From: Acetobacterium woodii | GTDB lineage: Bacteria > Bacillota > Clostridia > Eubacteriales > Eubacteriaceae | Assembly: GCA_016213825.1 (NCBI GenBank) | Contig: JACQZP010000009.1 | Span: 1 to 64,000 of the forward strand | Direction: 5' to 3' | Length of the DNA stretch: 64,000 bases | Part shown: positions 37,301 through 47,606 of the stretch, piece after piece | Layout of the letters: each line of letters opens with the position of its first letter | How positions within the stretch are numbered: position 1 is the first letter of the stretch | Notes under the pieces: generated by a model | Database searches by the model: none | What the model saw: the letters and a program-made list of their open reading frames with translations, nothing else | Told to the model about the DNA's origin: nothing | Translations under genes and position numbers: made by a program

Positions 37301-37621
37301 TTAGTTAACCTTTTCTTTGGATTCAGTTTTTTCTGTGGATCCGTCACTGAAATCAATGACTTCTTCATCATTGTTATCATCGACGATTTCATAATCCACT
37401 TCAACCACGTCCTGATCATCGATGCGTTTGTTCCCCGGCAATACCACCGCCAGCACAATATAGATACCAATACTGAGTATGCCCGGTAAAAATCTCAACA
37501 CAAAAGGCAATATAAACAACCCTCTAAAGACCCAGGGGGAAATATTGCAGTATTCCCCAAGACCGGCACAAACGCCGGCCAGGATGGCTCTTTTTTTACT
37601 TTTCATTAACTGTTTTTTCAT
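37301..37621 (-). CDS. PspC-domain membrane protein
   Basis: A 106-residue protein: PspC domain with KRAILAGVCAGLGEYCNISP and one or two membrane helices (about residues 30-62), then an acidic, probably disordered tail (DDQDVVEVDYEIVDDNNDEE). PspC proteins sense envelope stress in proteobacteria; in Firmicutes the role is less clear. Co-directional with tsaE. Confidence 0.88.
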   Translation of the reverse strand: MKKQLMKSKKRAILAGVCAGLGEYCNISPWVFRGLFILPFVLRFLPGILSIGIYIVLAVVLPGNKRIDDQDVVEVDYEIVDDNNDEEVIDFSDGSTEKTESKEKVN

Positions 37622-37645
37622 TATTCTTCCGATCTTAACCTTCTC

Positions 37646-38863
37646 TTATTTTTGCCGATAACTGGCCATAAACCGTTCCAGACGATCCATCGTTTCAATC
37701 AGATCTTCCGGATGGGGTAAAAAGACAATTCTGAAATGATCGGGGTTGGGCCAGTTAAAACCGCTCCCCTGAACCATCAGGACATGTTCTTCTCTAAGGA
37801 AATCCAAGGCGAACTGGACATCGCTGGTGATATTAAACATTTCTGTATCGATTTTAGGAAATACATAAAACCCGGCTTTGGGAACAACACAGGACAAGCC
37901 TGGAATGGCGTTCACCCGTTCACAAACAATCCGTCGCTGTTCGTAAAGACGTCCGCCCGGTTTAAGCAGATCATTGATGCTCTGGTAGCCACCTAAAGAG
38001 GTCTGAATTGCATGCTGTCCAGGAACATTGGAACACATCCGCATATTGGAAAGCATTTTGATGCCTTCAATATAATCCTTGGCCCCTTCTTTATTGCCGG
38101 TTAAAATCATCCAGCCAACCCGATAGCCGGGAATCCGGTGGGATTTTGACAAGCCATTCAGGGTCACCACCAGCACATCTTCGGTGAGGGTTGCCATGGG
38201 AGTATGGACATAGTCATCATAAAGAATCCGGTCATAGATTTCATCAGCGAAAATAATCAGATCATTATCAACAGCCAGTTTGATAATCCCTTCCAAAATT
38301 TCTTTTGGGTAAAGAGCGCCGGTGGGGTTATTAGGATTAATCACCACGATCCCCTTTGTGTTAGGGGTAATCTTGCTGGCAATGTCTTCCAAACTTGGGT
38401 TCCATTCGTCTTCTTCATCACAGGTGTAATAAACCGCTGTTCCACCGGACAAATTGACAGCAGCCGACCACAATGGGTAGTCGGGACATGGCACTAATAT
38501 TTCATCGCCATTATCTAAAAGGGCTTGCATACAGAACAAAATCAGCTCGCTGACCCCATTGCCAAGGAAAACATCGTCTACCTTCAGATCCATCAGTCCT
38601 TTGGTCTGATAATGCTGAACCACCGCTTTCCGAGCTGAAAAAATCCCCTGGGAATTACAATAGCCTTCAGCAGCAACCATATTATATTTGATATCCTGGA
38701 CAATCTCATCCGGAGCCATTAAATTAAAGGGGGCGGTATTCCCAGTATTGAGCATAATTATATCAATGCCATCGCGTTCCATGCGGTCCGCCTCGTCAAC
38801 CACCGGTCCTCTAATATCATAACAAACGTTGTCCAACTTCTTCGACTTCTTCACAGCTTTCAT
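37646..38863 (-). CDS. PLP-dependent aminotransferase, alanine aminotransferase-like
   Basis: A 405-residue class I/II aminotransferase: NTGNTAPFNLMAPDEI, the CPDYPLW and NPNNPTGA blocks, DEIYDRILYD, and the PLP lysine in SLSKSHRIPGYRVGW. The opening (RGPVVDEADRME) is like the AlaA/AlaT group that makes alanine from pyruvate and glutamate. Start is uncertain between ATG 38863 and GTG 38866; AAGGAG lies about 9-12 bases upstream. Confidence 0.88.
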   Translation of the reverse strand: MKAVKKSKKLDNVCYDIRGPVVDEADRMERDGIDIIMLNTGNTAPFNLMAPDEIVQDIKYNMVAAEGYCNSQGIFSARKAVVQHYQTKGLMDLKVDDVFLGNGVSELILFCMQALLDNGDEILVPCPDYPLWSAAVNLSGGTAVYYTCDEEDEWNPSLEDIASKITPNTKGIVVINPNNPTGALYPKEILEGIIKLAVDNDLIIFADEIYDRILYDDYVHTPMATLTEDVLVVTLNGLSKSHRIPGYRVGWMILTGNKEGAKDYIEGIKMLSNMRMCSNVPGQHAIQTSLGGYQSINDLLKPGGRLYEQRRIVCERVNAIPGLSCVVPKAGFYVFPKIDTEMFNITSDVQFALDFLREEHVLMVQGSGFNWPNPDHFRIVFLPHPEDLIETMDRLERFMASYRQK

Positions 38864-38925
38864 CACTACACTCAACTCCTTTAATATTAAATTTTAGATA
38901 AGATTCAGGTTGGCTGTAAACTACC

Positions 38926-39042
38926 GTACCGACCAATTGTTAATCTGTTGTACCCAAAGGGCAGACCCTATGCTGCAAGATCGGACAGGCTATCGCCGTG
39001 TCCGCCTTGATGCATACAACATGATGTAACAATTGTCGGTAC
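38926..39042. repeat. Palindromic intergenic repeat, copy A
   Basis: Ends are GTACCGACCAATTGTTA and its inverted match AACAATTGTCGGTAC. The interior shares GTTGTACCCAAAGGGCAGAC with copies at 45346-45498 and 61917-62032. It lies between the aminotransferase and yerC genes. Confidence 0.88.
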
Positions 39043-39070
39043 TACTTTTTTATTGTCTACAGACTCAGCA

Positions 39071-39361
39071 TTACTCCAATGTATGGTCCTTTTTCATTTT
39101 TTCAATGATGTTGCGGTAGCCCTTACCGTGTTTTAAACAGCGGTTGACCCGACTGATGGTAGCCGAGCTGGCGCCAGTTTGTTTTTCAACATCAATGAAG
39201 GTTTTCCCCTGGGACAACAAATAGGCAATTTCAAAACGATGCGCCAAATCTTCAATTTCTTTGATGGTACATAGGTCTTCGAGCAACAGATTACAATCCT
39301 CTTCGGTTTCAAGGGCTAATATCGCCTGGGCCAGGACTTTTCTCTTTTCATTTGCTTCCAT
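39071..39361 (-). CDS. TrpR-like protein YerC/YecD family
   Basis: A 96-residue protein with a TrpR-type HTH: EIEDLAHRFEIAYLLSQGKT, EKQTGASSATISRVNRCLKH. The YerC/YecD family is widespread in Firmicutes and thought to be a DNA-binding regulator of unknown targets. GAGGATTCTCC precedes the ATG. It is divergent from cysS. Confidence 0.9.
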   Translation of the reverse strand: MEANEKRKVLAQAILALETEEDCNLLLEDLCTIKEIEDLAHRFEIAYLLSQGKTFIDVEKQTGASSATISRVNRCLKHGKGYRNIIEKMKKDHTLE

Positions 39362-39436
39362 GGAGAATCCTCATTCATTTCTTAATCTTTCATATTGTCT
39401 GATAAAAGAAATTTTCTTCCTAAAAAATTTTATCCA

Positions 39437-39467
39437 TTGACACTTAATCTTATCTTTAGTGTATAAT
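39437..39467 (+). promoter_or_regulatory. cysS promoter
   Basis: TTGACA (39437-39442) and TATAAT (39462-39467), both perfect, but 19 bp apart. Confidence 0.6.
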
Positions 39468-39518
39468 ATGTTATCATAACACATTCATCTAAAGAAATAA
39501 ATTGAAAGGTTGAACTTT

Positions 39519-40916
39519 ATGAAATTATATAATACCCTATCCCAGCAGAAAGAAACCTTCGTCCCCATCGAAGCCAGAAAGGTTCGCATGTATTCCTGTG
39601 GACCCACCGTTTACAACTATTTTCACATCGGCAACGCCCGTCCCTTCATCGTCTTTGACGTGCTGCGCCGGTTTTTAGAATATACCGGTTATGAGGTAAC
39701 CTTTATTCAGAATTTCACCGATGTTGATGACAAAATCATCAACCGCAGTCATGAAGAGGGGATTGCCCCCAGCGAGGTTTCCGAAAAATACATTCAGGAA
39801 TACTTTACCGATGCCGATGGTCTGGGGATTAAACGGGCCAATGCCCACCCTAAGGTTAGTGAACACATGCCCGAAATCATTGCGATGATTAAAACCCTGG
39901 AAGAAAAAGGCCTGGCTTATAATGTGGACGGAAATGTCTACTACCGGGTCGATGAGTTTGAAGAGTATGGTAAGCTGTCCAAGCAATCCATTGACGACCT
40001 GCGCTCCGGTGCCCGAATCGATGTAAACGACGAAAAACAAAGTCCTCTGGATTTTGCTCTCTGGAAAAAGAAAAAAGAAGGCGAACCCTACTGGGAAAGC
40101 CCCTGGGGTCAAGGCCGTCCAGGCTGGCACATTGAATGTTCCGCGATGTCCAAAAAACATCTGGGCGAAACCATTGATATTCATGGCGGTGGTCAGGATC
40201 TGATCTTCCCCCACCACGAAAATGAAATTGCTCAATCCGAAGGCTCCTGCGGCAAACCCTTTGCCAACTATTGGGTACACAACGGTTATATTAACATCGA
40301 CAACGAAAAAATGTCCAAATCCAAGGGCAATTTCTTTACCGTCCGGGATATTGCCAAAAAATTTGACCTGGAAGTGGTGCGGATGTTCTTATTGATGGCC
40401 CACTACCGCAGCCCGGTAAACTTCAGCGAACCGCTGCTGCAACAGGCCGCTACTGCCCTGGAACGTCTCTATACTGCCAAATTCCAGATGAGTTTTCTGT
40501 TGGAAAATGCCACTGTTGAAGTGGCCACCGCGACAGAAACTCAATGGATGGATTCACTGGCTAAATATAAAAAAGATTTTGTGGCTGCCATGGAAGATGA
40601 TATCAATACCGCTGACGCCATTGCCGTTATTTTCGAACTGGTTCGTGATCTTAACTCCAACCTGGACGCCACTTCATCCAAACCGGCGATTATCGCCGGG
40701 CAGGCGCTATTTACTGAGCTGACCAATGTATTAGGGCTGGCCGTTAAAGAAAAAGAAACCAATCTGGACGAAGCCGTGGAAGATTTGATTACCCAGCGGC
40801 AAGCGGCAAGAAAAGCCAAGGATTTTAAACGGGCTGATGAAATCAGAGACGAATTGCTGGCCATGGGCATTGTATTGGAGGATACCCGGGAAGGTGTTAA
40901 ATGGAAAAAAGCCTGA
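39519..40916 (+). CDS. cysS: Cysteinyl-tRNA synthetase
   Basis: A 465-residue class I synthetase: [17 protein letters not shown] (HIGH-type), GWHIECSAM zinc/substrate block, [20 protein letters not shown] and KMSKSKGN. Charges tRNA-Cys. ATG 39519 follows GAAAGG; a TTG at 39510 is less likely. It overlaps the RNase gene by 16 bases, the usual cysS-mrnC arrangement of Firmicutes. Confidence 0.97.
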   Translation: MKLYNTLSQQKETFVPIEARKVRMYSCGPTVYNYFHIGNARPFIVFDVLRRFLEYTGYEVTFIQNFTDVDDKIINRSHEEGIAPSEVSEKYIQEYFTDADGLGIKRANAHPKVSEHMPEIIAMIKTLEEKGLAYNVDGNVYYRVDEFEEYGKLSKQSIDDLRSGARIDVNDEKQSPLDFALWKKKKEGEPYWESPWGQGRPGWHIECSAMSKKHLGETIDIHGGGQDLIFPHHENEIAQSEGSCGKPFANYWVHNGYINIDNEKMSKSKGNFFTVRDIAKKFDLEVVRMFLLMAHYRSPVNFSEPLLQQAATALERLYTAKFQMSFLLENATVEVATATETQWMDSLAKYKKDFVAAMEDDINTADAIAVIFELVRDLNSNLDATSSKPAIIAGQALFTELTNVLGLAVKEKETNLDEAVEDLITQRQAARKAKDFKRADEIRDELLAMGIVLEDTREGVKWKKA

Positions 40917-41380
40917 CCTCCGTACCAACTCCAGAAAGCGCTGAAAATCTGAAAATTATTACCGACACCATCCAAAAAAGCTACACTGTTGAACAGGCGG
41001 GGGCCATGAATCCGTTGGCCCTGGCTTATATCGGGGATGGCATCTATTCCGACCAGATCCGCAAATACTTATTGGGCTGTGGTCATCAGAATGTCAATTT
41101 CATGACCAAAGCCTCCATCACTTACGTCCGCGCCAGCGCCCAGGCCCAAATCGTCCGGGTGCTCCTGCCGGAGCTTTCCGAGACTGAAGAACGGATGGTC
41201 AAGCGGGGGCGAAACACCGCCTCCCAGGTTCCCAAAAACGCCAATCCTTCGGATTACCGCTATGCTACCGGGTTTGAGACCCTGATTGGTTATCTCTTTC
41301 TCTGTGGTGAGACGGCCCGGATGAATGAGCTGATCGTTAAAAGCATTGATATTATTAATCAGCTGGTGCCCGTAAAATAG
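40901..41380 (+). CDS. mrnC: Mini-ribonuclease III
   Basis: A 159-residue RNase III catalytic domain without a dsRNA-binding domain: [28 protein letters not shown] and [13 protein letters not shown]. In Bacillus it matures 23S rRNA. Its overlap with cysS and the length fit the family. Confidence 0.94.
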   Translation: MEKSLTSVPTPESAENLKIITDTIQKSYTVEQAGAMNPLALAYIGDGIYSDQIRKYLLGCGHQNVNFMTKASITYVRASAQAQIVRVLLPELSETEERMVKRGRNTASQVPKNANPSDYRYATGFETLIGYLFLCGETARMNELIVKSIDIINQLVPVK

Positions 41381-41392
41381 AAAAGTTCAAAT

Positions 41393-41434
41393 AAAAAAAA
41401 TCCTGCAAAAGATTCACTCTTTTGCAGGATTTTT
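41393..41434. terminator. Bidirectional intrinsic terminator
   Basis: AAAATCCTGCAAAAGA pairs with TCTTTTGCAGGATTTT. It serves cysS-mrnC and the converging MATE gene. Confidence 0.93.
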
Positions 41435-41439
41435 ATTTC

Positions 41440-42831
41440 TTAAACTTGTACTGCCACCGGGACTGCTTCCCAGTTATCAAAAATAGTTGTCTTAAATTTA
41501 CGGTACATCCATAGCTCATAAGCCAGACAGAAAAATTCTGAAATGATAAAGCCATACCAGACCAGATTAAGTCCGCCCATTTGGGCCAGTACAAACGACA
41601 CTGGCAGTAGCACAATCATCTGTCTGATAAAAGATGCCACCATGCTCACATAAGCTTTGCCGATGGCCTGAAAACTGACACTGATCATAATTGATACCCC
41701 GGCAACCGGAAAGGCCAAACTAATGGCTCTGAGACAGTGAATTCCAATCTCCATCATTTCTGGCGAAGGGTTAAAGGCCATCATAATCTGGACTGGGAAA
41801 ATCCAGAACAGAACCGTCCCCAGGCACATAAATGCCAATGCCGCCGTGACAGCTACTTTAAGGGTTTCATAAAACCGAGCCTGATTTTTGGCACCAAAGT
41901 TGAAACCGAAGATCGGCATGGCGCCTTGTCCTAAACCAAATATTGGCATAAAGATAAAGGACTGAACCTTGAAATACACCCCAAACACCGCCACTGCCGA
42001 CATCCCGAAGCCAGCCAGAATCAGGTTATAGCCGGTGATCATTAATGAACCCAGGCCCTGCATAATGGCTGCCGGTAAGCCGACTTTGACAATATCTTTA
42101 ACAATGGCACTTTCATAATGAAAGGTTTGATAATCCAATTTGAGATAATTGTGTTTTCCTTTGAAAACAACCAACAGCATATAAATCATCCCCAGCATTT
42201 GCCCGGCCACCGTTGCAATAGCTGAACCTGCCACGCCCAAGGCCGGAAAGCCGATTAGACCAAACACCAGAATCGGATTGAGAATGATGTTTGAAACAGC
42301 ACCAATAATTTGACCAATCATCGGCTTAACCATTTCACCGCTGCCCTGAAGGGTGGCAAAAGCTGCCTGGGTAATAATGCTTCCGAATGCAAAGATGGTT
42401 ACAATCAAGAGATAAATGCGTCCCTCTGAAATAATCAGGGCATTATCGGTGAATAGTCTGATAAATGGTTCTGAGATAAAGTAACCCATTATTGCCAGCG
42501 CAATGGACAAAATAATCGATATAATAAATCCATGTTCAGCGACGTTAGCCGCTTCACTTTTTTTATTTTCGCCCAAACGTCGGGAGATGGCCGAGTTGAT
42601 TCCCACGCCCATTCCCACAAAACAGGAAATAATTAAAATTTGAATCGGAAAGGCCAGCGAAACCGCTGTTAATGCTTCTTCGCCGACCTGGGCGACAAAG
42701 ATACTGTCGACCACATTATACATGGCTTGAATCATCATCGAAATGATGGCGGGCAATGACATTGAGAAGAGTAGCTTGGGAATCGGAACCGCTCCCAGTT
42801 TACTGCCTTTTTTTACTTTTGTGTCTTTCAT
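41440..42831 (-). CDS. MATE-family efflux transporter
   Basis: A 463-residue protein with twelve predicted helices in two halves and MATE-typical openings (PIPKLLFSMSLPAIISMMIQ, MYNVVDSIFVAQVGEEALTA). It exports cations or drugs in exchange for Na+ or H+; substrate unknown. AAAGGAGGTG lies before the ATG. It shares the direction of the helicase gene but has its own terminator upstream. Confidence 0.92.
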   Translation of the reverse strand: MKDTKVKKGSKLGAVPIPKLLFSMSLPAIISMMIQAMYNVVDSIFVAQVGEEALTAVSLAFPIQILIISCFVGMGVGINSAISRRLGENKKSEAANVAEHGFIISIILSIALAIMGYFISEPFIRLFTDNALIISEGRIYLLIVTIFAFGSIITQAAFATLQGSGEMVKPMIGQIIGAVSNIILNPILVFGLIGFPALGVAGSAIATVAGQMLGMIYMLLVVFKGKHNYLKLDYQTFHYESAIVKDIVKVGLPAAIMQGLGSLMITGYNLILAGFGMSAVAVFGVYFKVQSFIFMPIFGLGQGAMPIFGFNFGAKNQARFYETLKVAVTAALAFMCLGTVLFWIFPVQIMMAFNPSPEMMEIGIHCLRAISLAFPVAGVSIMISVSFQAIGKAYVSMVASFIRQMIVLLPVSFVLAQMGGLNLVWYGFIISEFFCLAYELWMYRKFKTTIFDNWEAVPVAVQV

Positions 42832-42894
42832 CTAGTTGAAGGCACCTCCTTTTACTTTTACAATAACAAGCCGTTAAATGGCTTTGTGCCGCAG

Positions 42895-42940
42895 AAAAAC
42901 CTGGATCAAGGACAAGATCAGCCTTACACCCAGGTTTTAT
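42895..42940 (-). terminator. Terminator of the DEAD-box gene
   Basis: AAAACCTGG (42896-42904) pairs with CCAGGTTTT (42930-42938), with inner pairing between, just past the helicase stop. Confidence 0.8.
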
Positions 42941-42951
42941 TCATGTTCTTG

Positions 42952-44631
42952 TTATTTTTTCTTTTTAGAAATTTCGACTTTTACTTTTCGTTCTTTAATG
43001 ATTTTGCCGTTTAATTTCTTTTCAACTTTTTTAGCCTGTTCTTCATCCACATCAACAAAGGTAAATTTGTCGTACATGTCAATGTTTCCCACAGCTGAAG
43101 ATGGAATGCCGCATTCGCCGCAGATTGCGCCTAGGATATCACGTTTTTGAGCATGATCCTTTTCGCCAACACTGATGAAAAGACGTTTGGTTTTTTCCGG
43201 ACCGGCTCTTCTGGAACCACCGTCTCTGGATCCGCCATCCCGACGACCCCGACCGTCTCGGTTATCACGACCGTCGCGGCGTGGCGCTGAATCGGTTCGT
43301 CTCGGACGTCGTTCCACGGTGTTCAGATCTTCGGCTTCAGAAAGCGGCAGTTGCGCCTGCAGTAGTACCGCTGCAATGGTTTCGGCGGTATAGCCTTTTT
43401 CAACCAGTTCGTCAATGATTTTTACGTAGGTATCTAAGGTTCCCTTTTCAGATCCCTTATCAGCACGAATTTTAAATCGTTCATGAAAGTGGGCAATCTT
43501 GATATCATTGATAACTTCACTGGTTGGGATTAAATCCCGTTCGATACTTTTCTTCGTATAATCGGTGATCTTCTTTAATCTGAATTGATCTCTGGATCGC
43601 GCCAGTGTCAGGGAGATTCCGCTTTTCCCTGCTCGGCCGGTTCGACCAATCCGATGGACATAATATTCTTCATTATCTGGCACATCGTAGTTAAACACGA
43701 TATCCACGTCATCCACGTCAATCCCTCGGGCTGCTACATCGGTAGCTACCAGAATATTCAGTTTACCGCGGCTGAAATCTTTTAAAACCGCCATTCGGGA
43801 CATCTGACGCATGTCGCCATGGATTTTATCCACTGAGTAACCCAGCTTTTTAAGATCATCGGTGATCTCATCCACATATTTTTTGGTGTTACAGAAAATA
43901 AGTGATCGTTGGGGTTTGTAAACATCCAGCAATCGGGTTAACGCTTCGAACTTGTGGTGATCGCTGATGTTAAAATATTTTTGTTCGATGCTGGTTGCCA
44001 CCATATTTTTAGGTGAAATTTCAACCAGGACCGGATTTTTCTGGTAGGTTTCGGCGATTTTTAAAATCGGTTTCGGCATGGTTGCTGAGAATAGCACGGT
44101 TTGAATTTCATGAGCAATTTCGTCAAGAATTAACTCGATATCCTCTCGGAATCCCATGTTTAACATTTCATCGGCTTCATCCAAGACCACCATGGCAACA
44201 TCATTTAATTTCAATGTTTTTCGTCGCATATGGTCCATCACGCGGCCGGGCGTGCCGACAACAATCTGAACTCCGGATTTAAGATCTCTGATTTGGCCTT
44301 CAATCGAAGCCCCGCCAAAGATTGGTAAAACTTTTACGCCTTTAAAATATTTGATTACTTTTCTAAATTCGTCTGAGACCTGTACTGCCAACTCTCGGGT
44401 TGGGCATAGAACTAAAACTTGTACTTTCTTTATGGAAGGGTCAAGCTTCGTAATGGCTGGAATAGCAAACGCAACAGTCTTTCCTGTTCCTGTTTGTGAT
44501 TTTCCAATGAGGTCTCCTCCCATCATCAATTGTGGTATCGCTTGCTCCTGGATTTCGGTCATTTCTACAAAGCCCATTTCTTCGATGCCTTGTAGCAGTT
44601 GTTCATTAATTTCTAATTCTGTAAATTTCAT
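42952..44631 (-). CDS. DEAD-box RNA helicase (DeaD/CshA type with DbpA RNA-binding domain)
   Basis: A 559-residue helicase: Q-motif, SQTGTGKTVAFAIP, VLDEADEML, SATMP, RGIDVDDVD and HRIGRTGRAG. After about residue 440 come Arg/Gly/Asp-rich repeats (RRDGRDNRDGRGRRDGG), then a DbpA-type RNA-binding domain (RLFISVGEKDHAQKRDIL) and a lysine-rich end. Probable roles are ribosome assembly, RNA decay and cold growth. Its start region is divergent from the XRE gene. Confidence 0.94.
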   Translation of the reverse strand: MKFTELEINEQLLQGIEEMGFVEMTEIQEQAIPQLMMGGDLIGKSQTGTGKTVAFAIPAITKLDPSIKKVQVLVLCPTRELAVQVSDEFRKVIKYFKGVKVLPIFGGASIEGQIRDLKSGVQIVVGTPGRVMDHMRRKTLKLNDVAMVVLDEADEMLNMGFREDIELILDEIAHEIQTVLFSATMPKPILKIAETYQKNPVLVEISPKNMVATSIEQKYFNISDHHKFEALTRLLDVYKPQRSLIFCNTKKYVDEITDDLKKLGYSVDKIHGDMRQMSRMAVLKDFSRGKLNILVATDVAARGIDVDDVDIVFNYDVPDNEEYYVHRIGRTGRAGKSGISLTLARSRDQFRLKKITDYTKKSIERDLIPTSEVINDIKIAHFHERFKIRADKGSEKGTLDTYVKIIDELVEKGYTAETIAAVLLQAQLPLSEAEDLNTVERRPRRTDSAPRRDGRDNRDGRGRRDGGSRDGGSRRAGPEKTKRLFISVGEKDHAQKRDILGAICGECGIPSSAVGNIDMYDKFTFVDVDEEQAKKVEKKLNGKIIKERKVKVEISKKKK

Positions 44632-44803
44632 TTAGTATCCTTTCTCGAATATATAACACCTAATTTTAAACCAACTTAACAAATAAAGCAAGTTTTATTT
44701 AATTGTTATTAAGAAATAATGCTTATAATTCACGTAAACTTTTAATAATTTCCGGTTTGGCACCTTTACATAAATTTTATAGTCAAGTTATGGTCACATG
44801 GTG

Positions 44804-44836
44804 TATAATCTGCTTATAAACATATCATGTGTTTAT
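44804..44836 (+). promoter_or_regulatory. Promoter and candidate operator of the XRE gene
   Basis: TATAAT (44804-44809) with only a weak -35 at 17 bp. Directly after it ATAAACA (44816-44822) and TGTTTAT (44830-44836) form an inverted repeat that would overlap the transcription start, fitting autorepression. Confidence 0.5.
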
Positions 44837-44884
44837 CTTATTTCATTCATGATTAAAATTATGAATACCTTTGGAGGTAACACC

Positions 44885-45289
44885 ATGTCTACTTTTGGAA
44901 CCCGATTAAAACGACTGCGAATTAACAAGGATATGACCCAGCAAGATTTTGCTGAGCATTTTGATTTAAACAAAAGCTCCATTTCCAAATATGAGAAGGA
45001 TAAAAACCTTCCTGAAAACCAGTTGCTTGTTGAAATTGCTGATTATTTTGATGTCTCGGTTGACTATCTGCTCTGTCGGACTGACAACGCGACATCCCTG
45101 AATGATGCAAAACTCAAATCTGAGGGCTCATTAAACTCTGCAGAACAACTGGTCAAACCATTGGAAATGAAAGACCTTCTGGGACTTTTCGGTTATGCCA
45201 TGGCCAGTGATGAAGGAAAAAAAGAAATTTTGGATTTCATTAATTTTAAACATGAAGTCCTGATTCAACACTACTCTAAAAAAGAATAG
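44885..45289 (+). CDS. XRE-family transcriptional regulator
   Basis: A 134-residue protein with an N-terminal HTH (TFGTRLKRLRINKDMTQQDF, LNKSSISKYEKDKNLPENQL, VSVDYLL) as in phage-type and SinR-like repressors, and a helical C-terminus. ATG 44885 is set by GGAGG at 44872-44876; the frame is open upstream but has no ribosome site there. No obvious target other than its own promoter. Confidence 0.92.
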   Translation: MSTFGTRLKRLRINKDMTQQDFAEHFDLNKSSISKYEKDKNLPENQLLVEIADYFDVSVDYLLCRTDNATSLNDAKLKSEGSLNSAEQLVKPLEMKDLLGLFGYAMASDEGKKEILDFINFKHEVLIQHYSKKE

Positions 45290-45296
45290 TTGTCAA

Positions 45297-45326
45297 AAGA
45301 AGCTGTCTGCGGACAGCTTCTTTTTT
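45297..45326 (+). terminator. Intrinsic terminator of the XRE gene
   Basis: GAAGCTGTC (45299-45307) pairs with GACAGCTTC (45312-45320), followed by six T. Confidence 0.92.
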
Positions 45327-45345
45327 ATGTCAGCAAGAAGTTACC

Positions 45346-45498
45346 GTACCGATCAATTGTTAATCTGTTGTATGCGCACAATTCGTACAGTTGCGAGATC
45401 AGTAAAGAGTAAATAATCAAATTTCTTGTCCGCAACTGTTCGCCTTGAGGCACAGGGTCTACCCTTTGGGTACAACATGATATAACAATTGTCAGTAC
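45346..45498. repeat. Palindromic intergenic repeat, copy B (longer, inverted)
   Basis: Same ends as copies A and C (GTACCGATCAATTGTTA ... TAACAATTGTCAGTAC) and, on the reverse strand, the same GTTGTACCCAAAGGG interior. It is about 36 bp longer because of an AT-rich insert around 45395-45430. Confidence 0.85.
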
Positions 45499-45567
45499 TG
45501 GGTATGTATTTGCAACCACTTATAAGCTATTTTTGATTGCTCTTTTTCATCATTTTTTGAAGATTTT

Positions 45568-47514
45568 TTAGCTGAGCGGTTCCATCTTGTCCAGGCTCTT
45601 AAGCCATTGGGTGGCATGGGCGTCGGAGGGCATGCGCCAGTCGCCTCGAGGGGAAAAGGATACCGAGCCAACCTTTGGTCCGTCGGGCAGACAGTTGCGT
45701 TTAAACTGCTGGCTGAAGAAACGGTGGTAAAAGCTTTTCAGCCATTTAAAGATCACCGGTTTTTCATAGACGCCGTCAAAGGCCTTGCAGGCCAGAAAAT
45801 ATACTTTTTCCGGTGAAAAACCGTGACGCACCATCTGATACATAAAGAAATCGTGGAGTTCGTAAGGACCGACGGTTTCTTCTGTTTTTTGGGCAATTTT
45901 GCCATCGGCGTCCGGGGGCAGCAGTTCTGGGGAAACCGGCGTGTCCAGAACATCATAGAGAATTTTCTGGATGTCTTCCTCTGGGGAATGATCGGCTACC
46001 CACTCTACCAGATAACGAATCAGCGTTTTGGGGACACTGCAATTAACACTGTACATTGACATATGGTCACCATTATAGGTAGCCCAGCCCAGCGCCAATT
46101 CGGAAAGATCCCCGGTCCCAATGACAATGCCACCCAGTTTGTTGGAAAGATCCATCAGGATCTGGGTCCGTTCCCGGGCCTGGGAGTTTTCATAGGTGAC
46201 GTTGTGGAGATCCATGGGGTGATCAATGTCTTTAAAGTGGGCGGTACAGGCTTCGACGATGGAAATCTCATGAAAGGTCGCACCCAGACCATTAATCAGG
46301 GCAACGGCATTATCATAGGTGCGGTCGGTGGTGCCAAAGCCGGGCATGGTGACGGCGTGGATTTTCTCCCGGGGGATATTAAAGCGGTCGCAGACACTGA
46401 CGCAAACCAGCAGTGCCATAGTGGAGTCAAGGCCCCCGGAGATTCCCACGACCATCGGCGCATTGCCGATATGAGCAAGGCGGCTGGCCAAACCAATGGT
46501 TTGAATATTAAAAATTTCTTCACACCGTTCACTACGGCGATTGGGATCTCCCGGCACAAAGGGCTGGGGATTGACATCGCGGTCAAAATCATTGGTTCCC
46601 GGAGTTTCAAACTTAATTATTTGGTATGATCGGTCTTTCAGTAGATGGACGGAATCTCCGAAACCATGCTGCATTTGCCGATCATGATTAAGCGATTCCA
46701 CATCAATATCAGTGATCAGCAGTTCATTACCCAGGTTAAACTTGGGCAGTTCCTTAAGCAGTATTCCTCGTTCGCAGATGATCGCATTGCCGCCAAACAC
46801 CAGATCACTGGTGGATTCGCCAAATCCCGCCGAGGCGTATAAGTAAGCCGCATTGCAGCGACCGGATTGGGATCGGATCAGTTCTCGGCGGTAATCGCTT
46901 TTCCCCACCACCTCGTTACTGGCTGAGGGGTTTAAGATCACCGTTGCTCCGGCCAGGGCATGAAAACTGCCTGGTGAAATGGGCACCCATAAATCTTCGC
47001 AGATCTCGATGCCCACCACCAATTCTTCCCGATGGACATGCTGAAAAAGCAAATCGGTTCCGATTGGAACGGTTTGCGAACAAATTGTAATTTCGGTTTG
47101 ATTCAGTGATTTTGATGAAGCAAACCAACGCTTTTCATAGAATTCCTGATGGTTGGGAATATAGGTTTTGGGGACGATCCCCAGTATTTTTCCGTCATTG
47201 ACTGCTACTGCACAATTATATAAGCTCCCACTGATTGCCAGCGGAAGCCCCACCACCATCAGCATTTTTTTACCATCCGACCATTGACACAAACTATCCA
47301 AAGCTTTTACGGCATTTTTCTGAAGCTCCCGTTGAAAAAACAGATCACCGCAGGTATACCCGGTGATTCCCAATTCAGGAAACAATAACACCTCGACGCC
47401 CTGATCCCATGCGTTGCCTGCCAAAGCGATGGTTTCACCGATGTTATATTGACAATCAGCCAGTTTGAGTTTAGGAACAGCGCAGGCCGTTCGAAAAAAT
47501 CCATATTTATGCAT
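45568..47514 (-). CDS. nadE: Glutamine-dependent NAD+ synthetase
   Basis: A 648-residue two-domain enzyme. The N-terminal nitrilase-type glutaminase has the Glu in LFPELGITGYTCGD, Lys in VPKTYIPN and Cys in VGIEICEDLWVP. The C-terminal synthetase has VVGISGGLDSTMAL and the YMVRHGFSPEK-type end. It makes NAD+ from deamido-NAD+ with ammonia from glutamine. Length fits the long bacterial form. Confidence 0.96.
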   Translation of the reverse strand: MHKYGFFRTACAVPKLKLADCQYNIGETIALAGNAWDQGVEVLLFPELGITGYTCGDLFFQRELQKNAVKALDSLCQWSDGKKMLMVVGLPLAISGSLYNCAVAVNDGKILGIVPKTYIPNHQEFYEKRWFASSKSLNQTEITICSQTVPIGTDLLFQHVHREELVVGIEICEDLWVPISPGSFHALAGATVILNPSASNEVVGKSDYRRELIRSQSGRCNAAYLYASAGFGESTSDLVFGGNAIICERGILLKELPKFNLGNELLITDIDVESLNHDRQMQHGFGDSVHLLKDRSYQIIKFETPGTNDFDRDVNPQPFVPGDPNRRSERCEEIFNIQTIGLASRLAHIGNAPMVVGISGGLDSTMALLVCVSVCDRFNIPREKIHAVTMPGFGTTDRTYDNAVALINGLGATFHEISIVEACTAHFKDIDHPMDLHNVTYENSQARERTQILMDLSNKLGGIVIGTGDLSELALGWATYNGDHMSMYSVNCSVPKTLIRYLVEWVADHSPEEDIQKILYDVLDTPVSPELLPPDADGKIAQKTEETVGPYELHDFFMYQMVRHGFSPEKVYFLACKAFDGVYEKPVIFKWLKSFYHRFFSQQFKRNCLPDGPKVGSVSFSPRGDWRMPSDAHATQWLKSLDKMEPLS

Positions 47515-47606
47515 CTATTTCACCTTACATCTTTTTATTTTTCAGTTTAATTTGATCGATGTGTTTTATTATATCCCCATTTAGGATTCATGACAATCTT
47601 ATTTTA

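Noticed and set aside
46063-46629. 188-codon plus-strand frame opposite nadE
   Set aside because: Antisense shadow of a conserved gene with no ribosome site.
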